64,000 bases of DNA from Sphingopyxis sp. BE259 (lineage in GTDB: Bacteria > Pseudomonadota > Alphaproteobacteria > Sphingomonadales > Sphingomonadaceae): the NCBI RefSeq assembly GCF_031457495.1, contig NZ_JAVDWM010000001.1:1662001-1726000 (forward strand), read 5' to 3'. The notes under the pieces were generated by a model, which saw only the letters and a program-made list of their open reading frames with translations, had not been told where the DNA came from and did not search any database. The position numbers and the translations under genes were made by a program. Below, in pieces: positions 32,019 to 39,798 of the stretch (position 1 is its first letter; every line of letters begins with the position of its first letter).

Positions 32019-32747
32019 ATGGCCAATACCACTCTCATCAACCGCGCCCTCATTCGCTTGTCGGGGGACGATGTCCGCGGCTTTCTGCAAGGGCTGGTCA
32101 CCAACGACACGTCCGGGGATCTGCCGGTGTGGGCGGCGCTGCTCAGCGCGCAGGGCAAGGCGCTGTTCGATTTCCTGCTTTGGGCTGATGGCAATGATGT
32201 GTTGATCGATTGCGAGCGCGATGCCGCAGGCGATCTGGCCAAACGGCTGACGCTGTATCGATTGCGCCGAGCGATCGCGATCGAGCATGAGCCCGATCTG
32301 TGCGTCCATTGGGCCAAGGATGGCGATGCTGGCGTCGCTGACCCGCGCCTGTCCGACCTTGGTCGACGCTGGCTGGCACCTGCAGAGGGCGACGCGGGCG
32401 CCGATGATGCGTGGCGCGCGCACCGGCTGGCGCTCGGCGTCACCGAGGGCCGCGCCGAACTCGGCGACGGCACGACCTTGTGGCTCGAATGCAATGCCGC
32501 CGAACTCAATGGGGTCAGCTTCACCAAGGGTTGCTATGTCGGGCAGGAAAACACCGCGCGGATGAACTGGCGGCAAAAGGTCAACCGGCGGCTGGTCGTC
32601 GTCCCCATCATTGATGCCGACGACAAGCGGCAGGTGATCGCCTATCCGGACCTCGGCTGTTCGGTCGAGCATCGCCGCGTCGAGAGCCTAGACCCCGCCG
32701 CCGCGCCGCCGTGGATGCGCGGCGCACTGGTGCCGACCGACGCCTGA
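32019..32747 (+). CDS. YgfZ/GcvT-like folate-binding protein (IBA57/CAF17 family)
   Basis: 242-aa protein with the family hallmark KGCYVGQENTARM (about 170-182), whose Cys is required in YgfZ; the N-terminus has RLSGDDVRGFLQGLVTNDT and LLSAQGKALFDFLLW, typical of this GcvT-fold family. It helps maturation or repair of certain Fe-S enzymes with tetrahydrofolate, as E. coli YgfZ and mitochondrial Iba57 do. Shorter than E. coli YgfZ (326 aa) but normal for alphaproteobacteria. Divergent from pyrC. Confidence 0.88.
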   Translation: MANTTLINRALIRLSGDDVRGFLQGLVTNDTSGDLPVWAALLSAQGKALFDFLLWADGNDVLIDCERDAAGDLAKRLTLYRLRRAIAIEHEPDLCVHWAKDGDAGVADPRLSDLGRRWLAPAEGDAGADDAWRAHRLALGVTEGRAELGDGTTLWLECNAAELNGVSFTKGCYVGQENTARMNWRQKVNRRLVVVPIIDADDKRQVIAYPDLGCSVEHRRVESLDPAAAPPWMRGALVPTDA

Positions 32748-32778
32748 CAGCCACGGCGTTTCCTGCTATGATCCGCTG

Positions 32779-33369
32779 ATGCGTAGGTTTCTGATTTCGT
32801 CGGCGCTGGTCGCCGCACTCGCCGCACCAGCTTTCGGGGCCGAAAGTGGCGCGCCCACGCCGCTGCTGACCGCCGAAGATGAGGCGCCCGTCCGGCTCGC
32901 GCGGCTCGTGCCTCTGGCGTCCGATTCGGCGTGGACGCCGCGTTTTGCCGCTGCCGCGGACGAATTGGCCGCCGCGCTACGCTCGGGCGATGAAGCCCGC
33001 TGGGCGCCGTTGCTGGGCGGGCGATGGCTGGCCGCCGCCGACCGCGCGCGCGTCGCCGCACTGCTGGGTGACGACAAAGGGTCATTTCGCAATATATTGT
33101 TTTCCAAAGACGTGATGCATCGTTCGATCCTGGGCTGGAGCGCGCCTTCGTCGCTGAGCATCGACGAACGCGCCGCGATCGAAGCTGGGCAGGAGGCCGA
33201 GGCGCTGGTCTGTTGGGCGGCAGGCGGCAACGGCAGCGGGCCGTGGCCGGTCACTATGGCCGAGGCCGACAATGGTGTCGGGCGGCCCTACGCCTGCGCG
33301 CGGATCACCTATAGCATTCGCGGCGAGGCGCCGACGTGGCGGGCGTTTATCGAGCCGCCGCCCGCTTAA
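32779..33369 (+). CDS. Secreted protein of unknown function
   Basis: 196 aa with a Sec signal peptide (MRRFLISSALVAALAAPAFG, cleavage near 20). The mature part is Ala-rich and helical (FAAAADELAAALRSGDEARW) followed by LLGGRWLAAADRARVAALLGD, a segment with FRNILFSKDVMHRSILGW and a C-terminal EALVCWAAGG ... RPYACARITYSIRG with two Cys. No named domain recognised. It follows the YgfZ-like gene by 31 bp, so the two may be one unit, and precedes the aspartic protease gene by 35 bp. Confidence 0.65.
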   Translation: MRRFLISSALVAALAAPAFGAESGAPTPLLTAEDEAPVRLARLVPLASDSAWTPRFAAAADELAAALRSGDEARWAPLLGGRWLAAADRARVAALLGDDKGSFRNILFSKDVMHRSILGWSAPSSLSIDERAAIEAGQEAEALVCWAAGGNGSGPWPVTMAEADNGVGRPYACARITYSIRGEAPTWRAFIEPPPA

Positions 33370-33404
33370 CCAATCCCCAACTCTATGCTGCGAAAAGACG
33401 CAGC

Positions 33405-33971
33405 ATGTTCGGGCGTTTCCTTGGCTTGGCCGCGGTCATCGCGGTCGCATCGATCGGCATGGCGGGGCTCGCCAGCCGGTCCGCGCCGAGCGATGCCGTT
33501 GAAACAAGCGCCGCCATTTCAGGCAATCACGACAATTGGACGACGCACAAGCTGCGTAAGGACCGGTCTTTGGCCGCGGCCGAAGTAGCGGGAAATTCGG
33601 GCTCGCCGGGTGAGGCGCTGCTCGCCCGATCGAGCGATTCGCATTTCTACGCCGATGCCGACATCGACGGCACCAACATTCGCGTGATGGTCGATAGCGG
33701 CGCGTCGATCGTCGCGCTGACCCGGCGCGATGCCGAAGCCATTGGTATCGACGTCGATCGCCTGCCGGTCACCGGCACCGCCCGCACCGCAGGAGGCGAC
33801 GTCCCGACGCGCATGGTCATGCTCGACAGCATCGACATCGAGGGGATCGAAGTGCGCGGGGTCGAGGCCGCGGTGATCGACGCCGACATGGGGGTGTCGC
33901 TGCTCGGGCAAAGCTATTTGTCGCGGCTGGCGGCTGTGAATGTCGAAGGCGACACGATGACGCTGCGCTGA
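33405..33971 (+). CDS. Membrane-anchored retropepsin-like aspartic protease (TIGR02281 type)
   Basis: 188 aa from ATG 33405. An N-terminal membrane helix or signal (FLGLAAVIAVASIGMAGLA), a linker, then a clan AA single-domain protease: the active-site motif VMVDSGASIVALTRRDAEAI (about 101-120) with Asp-Ser-Gly, and the conserved SLLGQSYLSRL (about 165-175). Such proteins act as homodimers in the periplasm; substrates unknown. Sits downstream of two same-strand genes. Confidence 0.85.
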   Translation: MFGRFLGLAAVIAVASIGMAGLASRSAPSDAVETSAAISGNHDNWTTHKLRKDRSLAAAEVAGNSGSPGEALLARSSDSHFYADADIDGTNIRVMVDSGASIVALTRRDAEAIGIDVDRLPVTGTARTAGGDVPTRMVMLDSIDIEGIEVRGVEAAVIDADMGVSLLGQSYLSRLAAVNVEGDTMTLR

Positions 33972-33980
33972 TCCGCGGCT

Positions 33981-34123
33981 TTGGGGTGGGAAGCAGACGT
34001 TTCCCACTCTCGTCATTCCCGCGAAAGCGGGAACCCAGTGTGGGATCAGCCGACGCACGCCCTGGGTTCCCGCTTTCGCGGGAATGACGAAGTGAAAAAA
34101 CGGCGCACGTCCGCTACTGGTCG
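33981..34123. repeat. Composite palindromic element, copy 2 (family B core 34011-34089)
   Basis: Flank TTGGGGTGGGAAGC, core CGTCATTCCCGCGAAAGCGG ... GGGAATGACG, and terminal flank CACGTCCGCTACTGGTCG (34106-34123), the same order as in the other composites. Confidence 0.8.
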
Positions 34124-34175
34124 TTAGCTGCTCCGACGCTTGCCATTTGCGCCGCTTTTCCCCACATCACCGGGC

Positions 34176-34847
34176 ATGAACGCTCCCAACCCTCCGATGC
34201 GCGCAGCGATCGTGCCGGTCACCGCTTTCCAGCAGAATTGCACGCTTTTGTGGTGCACCGCGACCAATAAGGCGGCGCTGGTCGATCCCGGCGGCGACCT
34301 GCCCAAGCTGAAGGACGCGGTGCGTCAGACCGGGGTCGAGGTTGAAAAGATCCTCGTCACCCACGGCCATATGGACCATTGCGGGCAGGCGGGGATGCTG
34401 GCGAAAGAACTGGGCGTGCCGATCGAGGGGCCGCACGAGGACGACCGGTTCTGGATCGAACAATTCGCCGAGGACGGCGCGCGGTTCGGCATGGTCGGCG
34501 AGGTGTTCGAGCCCGATCGCTGGCTGGTCGATGGCGACACGGTGACCGTCGGCAACCTGACCATCGATGTCATCCATTGTCCCGGCCACACGCCGGGGCA
34601 TGTCGTGTTCCACCACGCGCCGTCGAAACTGGCGATCGTCGGCGACGTGATTTTCCAGGGATCGATCGGCCGCACTGACTTTCCGCGCGGCAATCATCAG
34701 CAATTGCTCGATTCGATCACGCAGAAACTGTGGCCGCTGGGCGGCGATACGACGTTCTTGCCTGGCCACGGCGCCCACAGCAATTTCGCGCATGAGCGGC
34801 GGACCAACCCGTTTGTCGGGGATGTTGCGTTGGGGGTGGCGGGCTAA
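34176..34847 (+). CDS. MBL-fold metallo-hydrolase (glyoxalase II-like)
   Basis: 223 aa from ATG 34176 (MNAPNPPMRAAIVPVTAFQQN); TTG 34140 and ATG 34197 are other options. Metal ligands are visible: THGHMDHCGQ (about 62-71), CPGHTPGHVVFHH (about 135-147), VGDVIFQGSIGRTDFPRG (about 156-173) with the bridging Asp, and LPGHGAHSNFAHE (about 200-212). This is the YcbL/glyoxalase II-like group of thioester hydrolases; relatives act on S-lactoylglutathione or related thioesters. No strong ribosome site settles the start. Confidence 0.85.
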   Translation: MNAPNPPMRAAIVPVTAFQQNCTLLWCTATNKAALVDPGGDLPKLKDAVRQTGVEVEKILVTHGHMDHCGQAGMLAKELGVPIEGPHEDDRFWIEQFAEDGARFGMVGEVFEPDRWLVDGDTVTVGNLTIDVIHCPGHTPGHVVFHHAPSKLAIVGDVIFQGSIGRTDFPRGNHQQLLDSITQKLWPLGGDTTFLPGHGAHSNFAHERRTNPFVGDVALGVAG

Positions 34848-34854
34848 ACTCCGT

Positions 34855-34930
34855 CGTCATTGCGAGCGTAGCGAAGCAATCCAGAGCGGCTTGTCACGCC
34901 CTGGATTGCTTCGCTACGCTCGCAATGACG
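34855..34930. repeat. Family C palindrome
   Basis: CGTCATTGCGAGCGTAGCGA ... TCGCTACGCTCGCAATGACG, nearly identical to 6798-6874; between the MBL and MAPEG genes (convergent). Confidence 0.9.
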
Positions 34931-34941
34931 ATGTGCAGGAG

Positions 34942-35382
34942 TTACTTCGGCGCCACCACCGTCGTTTCCTCGATCGCAGTCGTCGTGACACTCACCGGCG
35001 TCAGATAGACGATCGCCAGCGCGCCAAGCGCCAGACCAAGTTGGGTCAGCATGGTGATGATCGTGCCGGCCATGCGCCCCCACATCATGCCGTCCATGCC
35101 GATCGCGTGCAGGATACGCCCGACCAGATACAGCGCGCCAATCCCCCACAGCCACATCGACGACCCCAGGCCAAGCTCGACGAGCGCAAGCAGGATCAGG
35201 ACAAACGCGGTGTTTTCAACGAAATTGCTGTGCGCGCGCATGCGGCGGGTCACCAACTCGCTGCCGCCGTCGCCGACGAAGATCTTTTCCTTGGTGCGGA
35301 CGCGGCCGACGCGGATCGACAGCCACAGGTTGAGCAGCGCCGCTCCGGCGGCAATCGTCAGGCTGATCGGCAAGATTATCAT
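34942..35382 (-). CDS. MAPEG-family membrane protein
   Basis: 146-aa integral membrane protein with four predicted helices. The segment RVRTKEKIFVGDGG followed by MRAHSNFVENTAFVLILLALVEL matches the MAPEG pattern (R-x-H-x-N-x-x-E-N), known from microsomal glutathione transferases and related eicosanoid enzymes. Bacterial members are mostly uncharacterised; glutathione transferase or peroxidase activity is possible. Tail is Thr/Val rich. Confidence 0.85.
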   Translation of the reverse strand: MIILPISLTIAAGAALLNLWLSIRVGRVRTKEKIFVGDGGSELVTRRMRAHSNFVENTAFVLILLALVELGLGSSMWLWGIGALYLVGRILHAIGMDGMMWGRMAGTIITMLTQLGLALGALAIVYLTPVSVTTTAIEETTVVAPK

Positions 35383-35498
35383 TATGCGTCCCCCTATTCG
35401 GCCATGGCTGCTGTCGCCCGGCGCCGACCATTGTGTGACATCGCGCTACGCGATCGGCAAGGGCGGCGCTTTTGCTTGGCCATTGTCATCCACAGGGC

Positions 35499-35526
35499 TT
35501 GCCTTTGCGGGCAAAAACGCTATAGC
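35499..35526 (+). promoter_or_regulatory. Weak promoter candidate for rpmF-plsX-fabH
   Basis: TTGCCT (35499-35504), 16-bp spacer, TATAGC (35521-35526), about 180 bp upstream of rpmF. The rest of the 35383-35707 gap shows no gene or repeat. Confidence 0.3.
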
Positions 35527-35707
35527 CCCGCCCGATCCGGCACCCGACACCTTCTGGCGTTGAGGCACCCTTCGGCGGACGATTTTCCTGTCATGACTGG
35601 ACAGGGACAGAGTATCGCGCGGCGGGCGGGCCAGCCATTCCCGGCAACGGGGGTGGCAAATCCGGGTAGCCGATTCGTGACACACTATTGAGAATGCAGG
35701 ATATAAA

Positions 35708-35887
35708 ATGGCCGTTCCCAAGCGAAAAACCTCGCCCTCGAAGCGCGGCATGCGCCGTAGCCACGACAGCCTGAAGGTCGAAGCCTTTCAGGAATGTCCG
35801 AACTGTGGCGAGCTGAAGCGCCCGCACAACCTTTGCAACGCCTGTGGCCATTACAATGGCCGCGAAGTGCTGTCGGTCGGCGCCTGA
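35708..35887 (+). CDS. rpmF: 50S ribosomal protein L32
   Basis: 59-aa ribosomal protein starting [20 protein letters not shown], the L32 opening, and containing the zinc-ribbon [20 protein letters not shown] with four Cys (about 32-51). Ends with [17 protein letters not shown] ribosome site lies 6 bases before ATG 35708. The gene heads rpmF-plsX-fabH (22 bp to plsX), a conserved bacterial order that links ribosome and fatty acid synthesis. Confidence 0.97.
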   Translation: MAVPKRKTSPSKRGMRRSHDSLKVEAFQECPNCGELKRPHNLCNACGHYNGREVLSVGA

Positions 35888-35909
35888 CCCCTAGCCGGAG
35901 CGCAAACCC

Positions 35910-36944
35910 ATGGCACTGACACCGCGAATCGCGATTGATGCGATGGGCGGTGACGTCGGCGTGCGGATGATGCTCGCCGGCGCCGCTATGGCGCGCCACA
36001 AGCACGATGGCCTGCGTTTTATCCTTGTCGGGGATGAAGTGCAGATCAAGGCGGCGCTCGAAAACCACCCGAATCTGCGCGCGGCGTCGGACATCATCCA
36101 CACCGATGGCGTGGTGTCGGGGTCCGACAAGCCGAGCCAAGCGATCCGCAAGGCAAAAAGCACCTCGATGGGGCTGGCGATCGACGCGGTGAAGCGCGGC
36201 GATGCCGGCGGCGCCGTGTCGGCGGGCAACACCGGCGCGCTGATGGCGATGGCCAAGCTGGCGCTGCGCACGATGCCGGGAATCGACCGGCCCGCGCTCG
36301 CGGCACTGCTGCCGACGCTGGGCGACAATGACGTCGTCATGCTCGATCTGGGCGCCAACACCGAATGCGATGCCACCAACCTGACCCAGTTTGCGGTGAT
36401 GGGCGCAGCCTATGCGCGCACCGCGATGGGGCTGCAGCGCCCACGCGTCGCGCTGCTCAACATCGGCACCGAAGAGATGAAGGGCACCGACGAAATTCGC
36501 GATGCGGCTGCGATGCTGCGCGAGGCCAAGGGGTTGCCGATGGAGTTTACGGGCTTTATCGAAGGCGACAAATTGTCGCGCGGCGAGGTCGATGTGATCG
36601 TCCACGACGGTTTTTCGGGTAATATCGCGCTGAAGACGATCGAGGGAACCGCGCGGTTCGTCACCGACCTGCTGCGCCGGGCGTTTACCAGCTCGACCCG
36701 CTCGAAGATCGGCTTCCTGATCTCGCGCCCCGCGACCGAGTTGCTCCGCCATCATCTCGACCCCAATAATCACAATGGCGCGGTGTTCCTCGGCCTGAAT
36801 GGCGTCGTGCTCAAAAGTCATGGCAGCGCCGATGCGAAGGGGGTCGCGAATTGCGTCCACCTGTGTGCCGAGCTGATCGAAAAGGACATTACGCGGCAGG
36901 TGACCGACGATCTGGCGAATTTCCGCCGCGGCGACGCGGCATGA
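35910..36944 (+). CDS. plsX: Phosphate acyltransferase PlsX
   Basis: 344-aa enzyme making acyl-phosphate from acyl-ACP, the first step of phospholipid synthesis with PlsY. N-terminal [14 protein letters not shown] (about 7-20), [13 protein letters not shown] (about 99-111), [16 protein letters not shown] and [15 protein letters not shown] (about 229-243) are signatures of the family. Ends at 36944 in an ATGA overlap with fabH. Right length and context; no oddities. Confidence 0.97.
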   Translation: MALTPRIAIDAMGGDVGVRMMLAGAAMARHKHDGLRFILVGDEVQIKAALENHPNLRAASDIIHTDGVVSGSDKPSQAIRKAKSTSMGLAIDAVKRGDAGGAVSAGNTGALMAMAKLALRTMPGIDRPALAALLPTLGDNDVVMLDLGANTECDATNLTQFAVMGAAYARTAMGLQRPRVALLNIGTEEMKGTDEIRDAAAMLREAKGLPMEFTGFIEGDKLSRGEVDVIVHDGFSGNIALKTIEGTARFVTDLLRRAFTSSTRSKIGFLISRPATELLRHHLDPNNHNGAVFLGLNGVVLKSHGSADAKGVANCVHLCAELIEKDITRQVTDDLANFRRGDAA

Positions 36945-37906
36945 CCTTGCGCGCGATTCTGGCTGGGACCGGATCGGCGCTGCCGCGCACCCGGGTGTCG
37001 AACGCCGAACTCGCGGAACGCGTCGACACCAGCGACGAATGGATCGTCGAGCGCACCGGCATCCGCTTTCGCCATATTGCCGAGCCTGATGAGACGACCG
37101 CGACGCTGGGCGCTGACGCCGCGAAGCAGGCGCTGGCGGCGGCCGGGCTGGAACCGTCGGACATCGGACTGATCATCGTCGCCACCGCGACACCCGACAA
37201 TACGTTTCCGGCCAGTGCCACCAAAGTGCAGGCGATCCTTGGTGCGCCCGACTGCATCGCGTTCGACGTCGCCGCGGTCTGCTCGGGCTTTCTTTATGCG
37301 GTGTCGGTTGCCGACGCGATGCTGCGCACCGGCGCAGCCAAGCACGCGCTGGTGATCGGGTCCGAAACCTTCAGCCGCATCCTCGACTGGGAAGATCGCA
37401 CGACCTGTGTCCTGTTCGGCGACGGGGCGGGGGCCATCGTGTTGTCCGCCAAGGATGTCGATGACGATCAAGGTATCTTGGCGACGCGCCTCCATGCCGA
37501 GGGCAAATATTGCGATATGCTGTATGTCGACGGCGGGCCGTCGACGACCGGCACCGTCGGCCATGTTCGCATGCAGGGCCGCGAAGTATTCCGCCATGCG
37601 GTCACCAACCTGGCGTCGGTGCTGGGCGAAGTGATGGCCGACGTTGGGCTGTCGCCCGACCAGATCGACTGGGTGGTGCCGCATCAGGCGAACAAACGGA
37701 TCATCGATGCGACCGCGAAAAAGCTGGGCCTGCCCGCCGAGCGTGTCGTGCTGACCGTCGATCAGCACGCCAACACGTCGGCGGCATCGGTGCCGCTGGC
37801 GCTCGACCTCGCGGTCCGCGATGGGCGGATCAAGCGCGGCGATCTGGTCGTGCTGGAGGCGATGGGCGGCGGCTTTACCTGGGGCGCGGCGGTGCTGCGG
37901 GTGTAA
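36941..37906 (+). CDS. fabH: 3-oxoacyl-ACP synthase III (FabH)
   Basis: 321-aa thiolase-fold enzyme starting fatty acid chains by condensing acetyl-CoA with malonyl-ACP. The catalytic triad is complete: Cys114 in [10 protein letters not shown], His248 in [10 protein letters not shown] and Asn278 in [17 protein letters not shown] 36941 overlaps the plsX stop by four bases (ATGA), so translation is coupled. Usual length. Ends 150 bp before ihfA, the same order (plsX-fabH-ihfA-merR) seen in many alphaproteobacteria. Confidence 0.97.
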   Translation: MTLRAILAGTGSALPRTRVSNAELAERVDTSDEWIVERTGIRFRHIAEPDETTATLGADAAKQALAAAGLEPSDIGLIIVATATPDNTFPASATKVQAILGAPDCIAFDVAAVCSGFLYAVSVADAMLRTGAAKHALVIGSETFSRILDWEDRTTCVLFGDGAGAIVLSAKDVDDDQGILATRLHAEGKYCDMLYVDGGPSTTGTVGHVRMQGREVFRHAVTNLASVLGEVMADVGLSPDQIDWVVPHQANKRIIDATAKKLGLPAERVVLTVDQHANTSAASVPLALDLAVRDGRIKRGDLVVLEAMGGGFTWGAAVLRV

Positions 37907-37948
37907 TATCGCCCCGGCGCATGAACTTCTCGCTCCATCCGTTTCAGT

Positions 37949-37977
37949 TTGGCGGATTAATTCGCTTTTGTTACATA
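37949..37977 (+). promoter_or_regulatory. Weak promoter candidate for ihfA
   Basis: TTGGCG (37949-37954), 17-bp spacer with AT-rich ATTAATTC, TACATA (37972-37977), 80 bp before the ihfA ATG. Confidence 0.3.
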
Positions 37978-38056
37978 GGGGCACGGGACTCGTGACGGTG
38001 GGGGCTGTCCGGGACCGGTTCGAACATTTTCGCTTCACGAGGGGGAAGGGACCATC

Positions 38057-38347
38057 ATGACCGCAGGAACGCTTACGCGAGCCGATATCGCGACGCAGAT
38101 CAACCAGCAGATCGGCTTGTCGCGCAACGAATCGGCGACGATCGTCGAATCGATTCTGGACCATATGTCCGACGCGCTTGCGGGCGGGCAGAATGTCAAA
38201 ATCTCGGGCTTTGGCACTTTTGTCCTGCGCGACAAGGCGCAGCGGGTCGGGCGCAATCCCAAGACCGGCATCGAAGTGCCGATCCTGCCGCGCCGCGTGA
38301 TGACCTTTCGTGCCAGCCAGACGATGCGTGCGCGCGTTGCCGGTTAA
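38057..38347 (+). CDS. ihfA: Integration host factor subunit alpha
   Basis: 96-aa DNA-bending protein of the HU/IHF family: [20 protein letters not shown] (6-25), [20 protein letters not shown] (about 47-66), then [18 protein letters not shown] with the conserved proline that intercalates into DNA and F-R-A-S at the end. Heterodimer with IhfB. AGGGGGAAGGGA precedes the ATG. Followed 17 bp later by the MerR gene. Confidence 0.95.
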   Translation: MTAGTLTRADIATQINQQIGLSRNESATIVESILDHMSDALAGGQNVKISGFGTFVLRDKAQRVGRNPKTGIEVPILPRRVMTFRASQTMRARVAG

Positions 38348-38364
38348 CCCGCCGGACGCCTGCC

Positions 38365-38769
38365 ATGGCAGGGTCTGACATGCCCGGGGACGGCGGCAAG
38401 GCGCCGGCGGCGATGCTCGCGATCGGTGAGCTGGCAGAGCGGATTGGTGTTCCGACGCACGTCCTGCGCTATTGGGAAACCCGGTTTCCGCAGTTGAAGC
38501 CGCTGCAGCGGTCGGGACGGCGGCGCTATTACCGTGCCGAGGATGTCGCGCTGGCCGAGCGGATTCATCATCTGCTGCATGTCCAGGGGTTCACCGTCGA
38601 TGGCGCACGCAAGGCGTTGTCGGAGACGGGAGCGAAGGGTGTTGAAACACCAGCCATTGAGGCCCGCGCCCAGCGCGCTACCGGGAATGGGGCGATGGGG
38701 CAGGCGCACGGGGTGCCGGTCGCGGCGCTCGTCGCGCTACGCCAGCGATTGGCGGCGGCGCTCGATTGA
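38365..38769 (+). CDS. MerR-family transcriptional regulator
   Basis: 134 aa. After a short Gly/Ala leader it has a MerR-type winged helix: LAIGELAERIGVPTHVLRYW (18-37), ETRFPQLKPLQRSGRRRYYR (38-57), AEDVALAERIHHLLHVQG (58-75). It lacks the long coiled coil and metal-binding Cys of metal-sensing MerR proteins; the C-terminus is a short Ala-rich helix. The ihfA-merR pair is conserved across alphaproteobacteria, where the target is unknown. Confidence 0.88.
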   Translation: MAGSDMPGDGGKAPAAMLAIGELAERIGVPTHVLRYWETRFPQLKPLQRSGRRRYYRAEDVALAERIHHLLHVQGFTVDGARKALSETGAKGVETPAIEARAQRATGNGAMGQAHGVPVAALVALRQRLAAALD

Positions 38770-38810
38770 AGCGACTGGCATCGCGTAACCATAAGTTCGA
38801 GAATGTCTTC

Positions 38811-38954
38811 TTTGGGGTGGAGAGCTGCTATTCCCCAAATTCGTCATCCCCGCGAAAGCGGGGACCCAGAGCGTGCGTAGGCTAACCCCACCCTAGGTTC
38901 CCGCTTTCGCGGGAATGACGAAGTTGTAGAAACCGGAACGTCTACTTCTGGTCA
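38811..38954. repeat. Composite palindromic element, copy 3 (family B core 38841-38920)
   Basis: Flank TTTGGGGTGGAGAGCTGCTA, core CGTCATCCCCGCGAAAGCGG ... GGGAATGACG, flank AACGTCTACTTCTGGTCA (38937-38954). The last flank is the reverse complement of that at 8094. Confidence 0.85.
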
Positions 38955-38964
38955 TTTCCAGCCT

Positions 38965-39037
38965 CGTCATCCCGGACTTGATCCGGGATCCATGACGACG
39001 GTGCAGCTATGGATCCCGGATCACATCCGGGATGACG
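38965..39037. repeat. Family A palindrome, adjacent to copy 3
   Basis: CGTCATCCCGGACTTGATCC ... GGATCACATCCGGGATGACG starts 10 bp after the composite element ends. Confidence 0.85.
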
Positions 39038-39048
39038 ATGAGAGATGG

Positions 39049-39182
39049 TCCTCCCTGTCGCGAAGCGATGGGGAGGGGGACCGTTTGCGAAGCAAATGGT
39101 GGAGGGGCCGCGACGTGAGCGTTATGGCCCCTCCGTCAGCGCTTCGCGCTGCCACCTCCCCATCGCTGCGCGACAGGGAGGA
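39049..39182. repeat. Palindrome family G (TCCTCCCTGTCGCGAAGCGATGGGGAGG)
   Basis: Long imperfect inverted repeat with arms TCCTCCCTGTCGCGAAGCGA and TCGCTGCGCGACAGGGAGGA, inner arms GGTGGAGGGGCC / GGCCCCTCC. It fills the rest of the gap before the phosphatase gene, so 38770-39189 consists almost wholly of three stacked palindromes. Confidence 0.8.
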
Positions 39183-39189
39183 TGACCTG

Positions 39190-39741
39190 TCAGTCGTGAT
39201 CCATCGCGGGCGCCAGCGTCGGGTCGAGGTCGCGGGGGCGGATGAAGGCGGCGAAGCGGGCCATGCCGGTGTCGAGGTCGTGCCAGTCGGCGATGTCGAG
39301 CTCGAGCCGGGCCAACGCCGACGTCGGCAGTTTTTCCTCAACCTCGCCGCGCAATTCGTCGCCGCTCGTGTCGGGCACGAGCATCAGAATCAGATCTTCC
39401 AGCCCCGGATTATGCCCCGAAATCAGCAGATGTTCTGCATCACGGCCAGTGTCGCGGATGACGTCGATCAGCGTCGCGGCGGACGCGAGATAGATGCGGC
39501 GGTCCCAATGCGGTTCGATGGTGTCGAGATCCGCGGCGGGCTGGAAGATGTCGAGCGTTTCGGTCACGCGCACCGCGGGCGAGGCGATGATGCGGTCGAT
39601 GGGCAGCTTCTGACGCTTCAGCCATTGTCCGATGATTTCGGCGCCGCGCGCGCCGCGCTTGTTGATCGGGCGGTCGAAATCGCGCTCGACCTGGACATCC
39701 CAACCCGATTTGGCGTGGCGCAGGATCGTCAAAGTCTTCAA
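39190..39741 (-). CDS. SixA-like histidine phosphatase
   Basis: 183-aa protein of the histidine phosphatase superfamily. N-terminal LTILRHAKSGWD (4-15) has the Arg-His phosphohistidine pair; DFDRPINKRG (about 21-30) and IASPAVRVTETLD (about 52-64) match SixA, and ISGHNPGLEDL (about 107-117) carries the second catalytic His. SixA removes phosphate from histidine phosphotransfer proteins; others of this subgroup have unknown substrates. Reads away from the DinG-like gene end at 39799 on the same strand. Confidence 0.85.
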   Translation of the reverse strand: MKTLTILRHAKSGWDVQVERDFDRPINKRGARGAEIIGQWLKRQKLPIDRIIASPAVRVTETLDIFQPAADLDTIEPHWDRRIYLASAATLIDVIRDTGRDAEHLLISGHNPGLEDLILMLVPDTSGDELRGEVEEKLPTSALARLELDIADWHDLDTGMARFAAFIRPRDLDPTLAPAMDHD

Positions 39742-39798
39742 AATCTTCCCCCGCGCGTTCGCGCTTATGCCGTCGTTCGGCAGCCTTGTGCCGCAAAC

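Noticed and set aside
39049..39182. Possible structured RNA gene
   Set aside because: Strong pairing comes from inverted-repeat arms typical of genome-wide repeats; no RNA family features seen.
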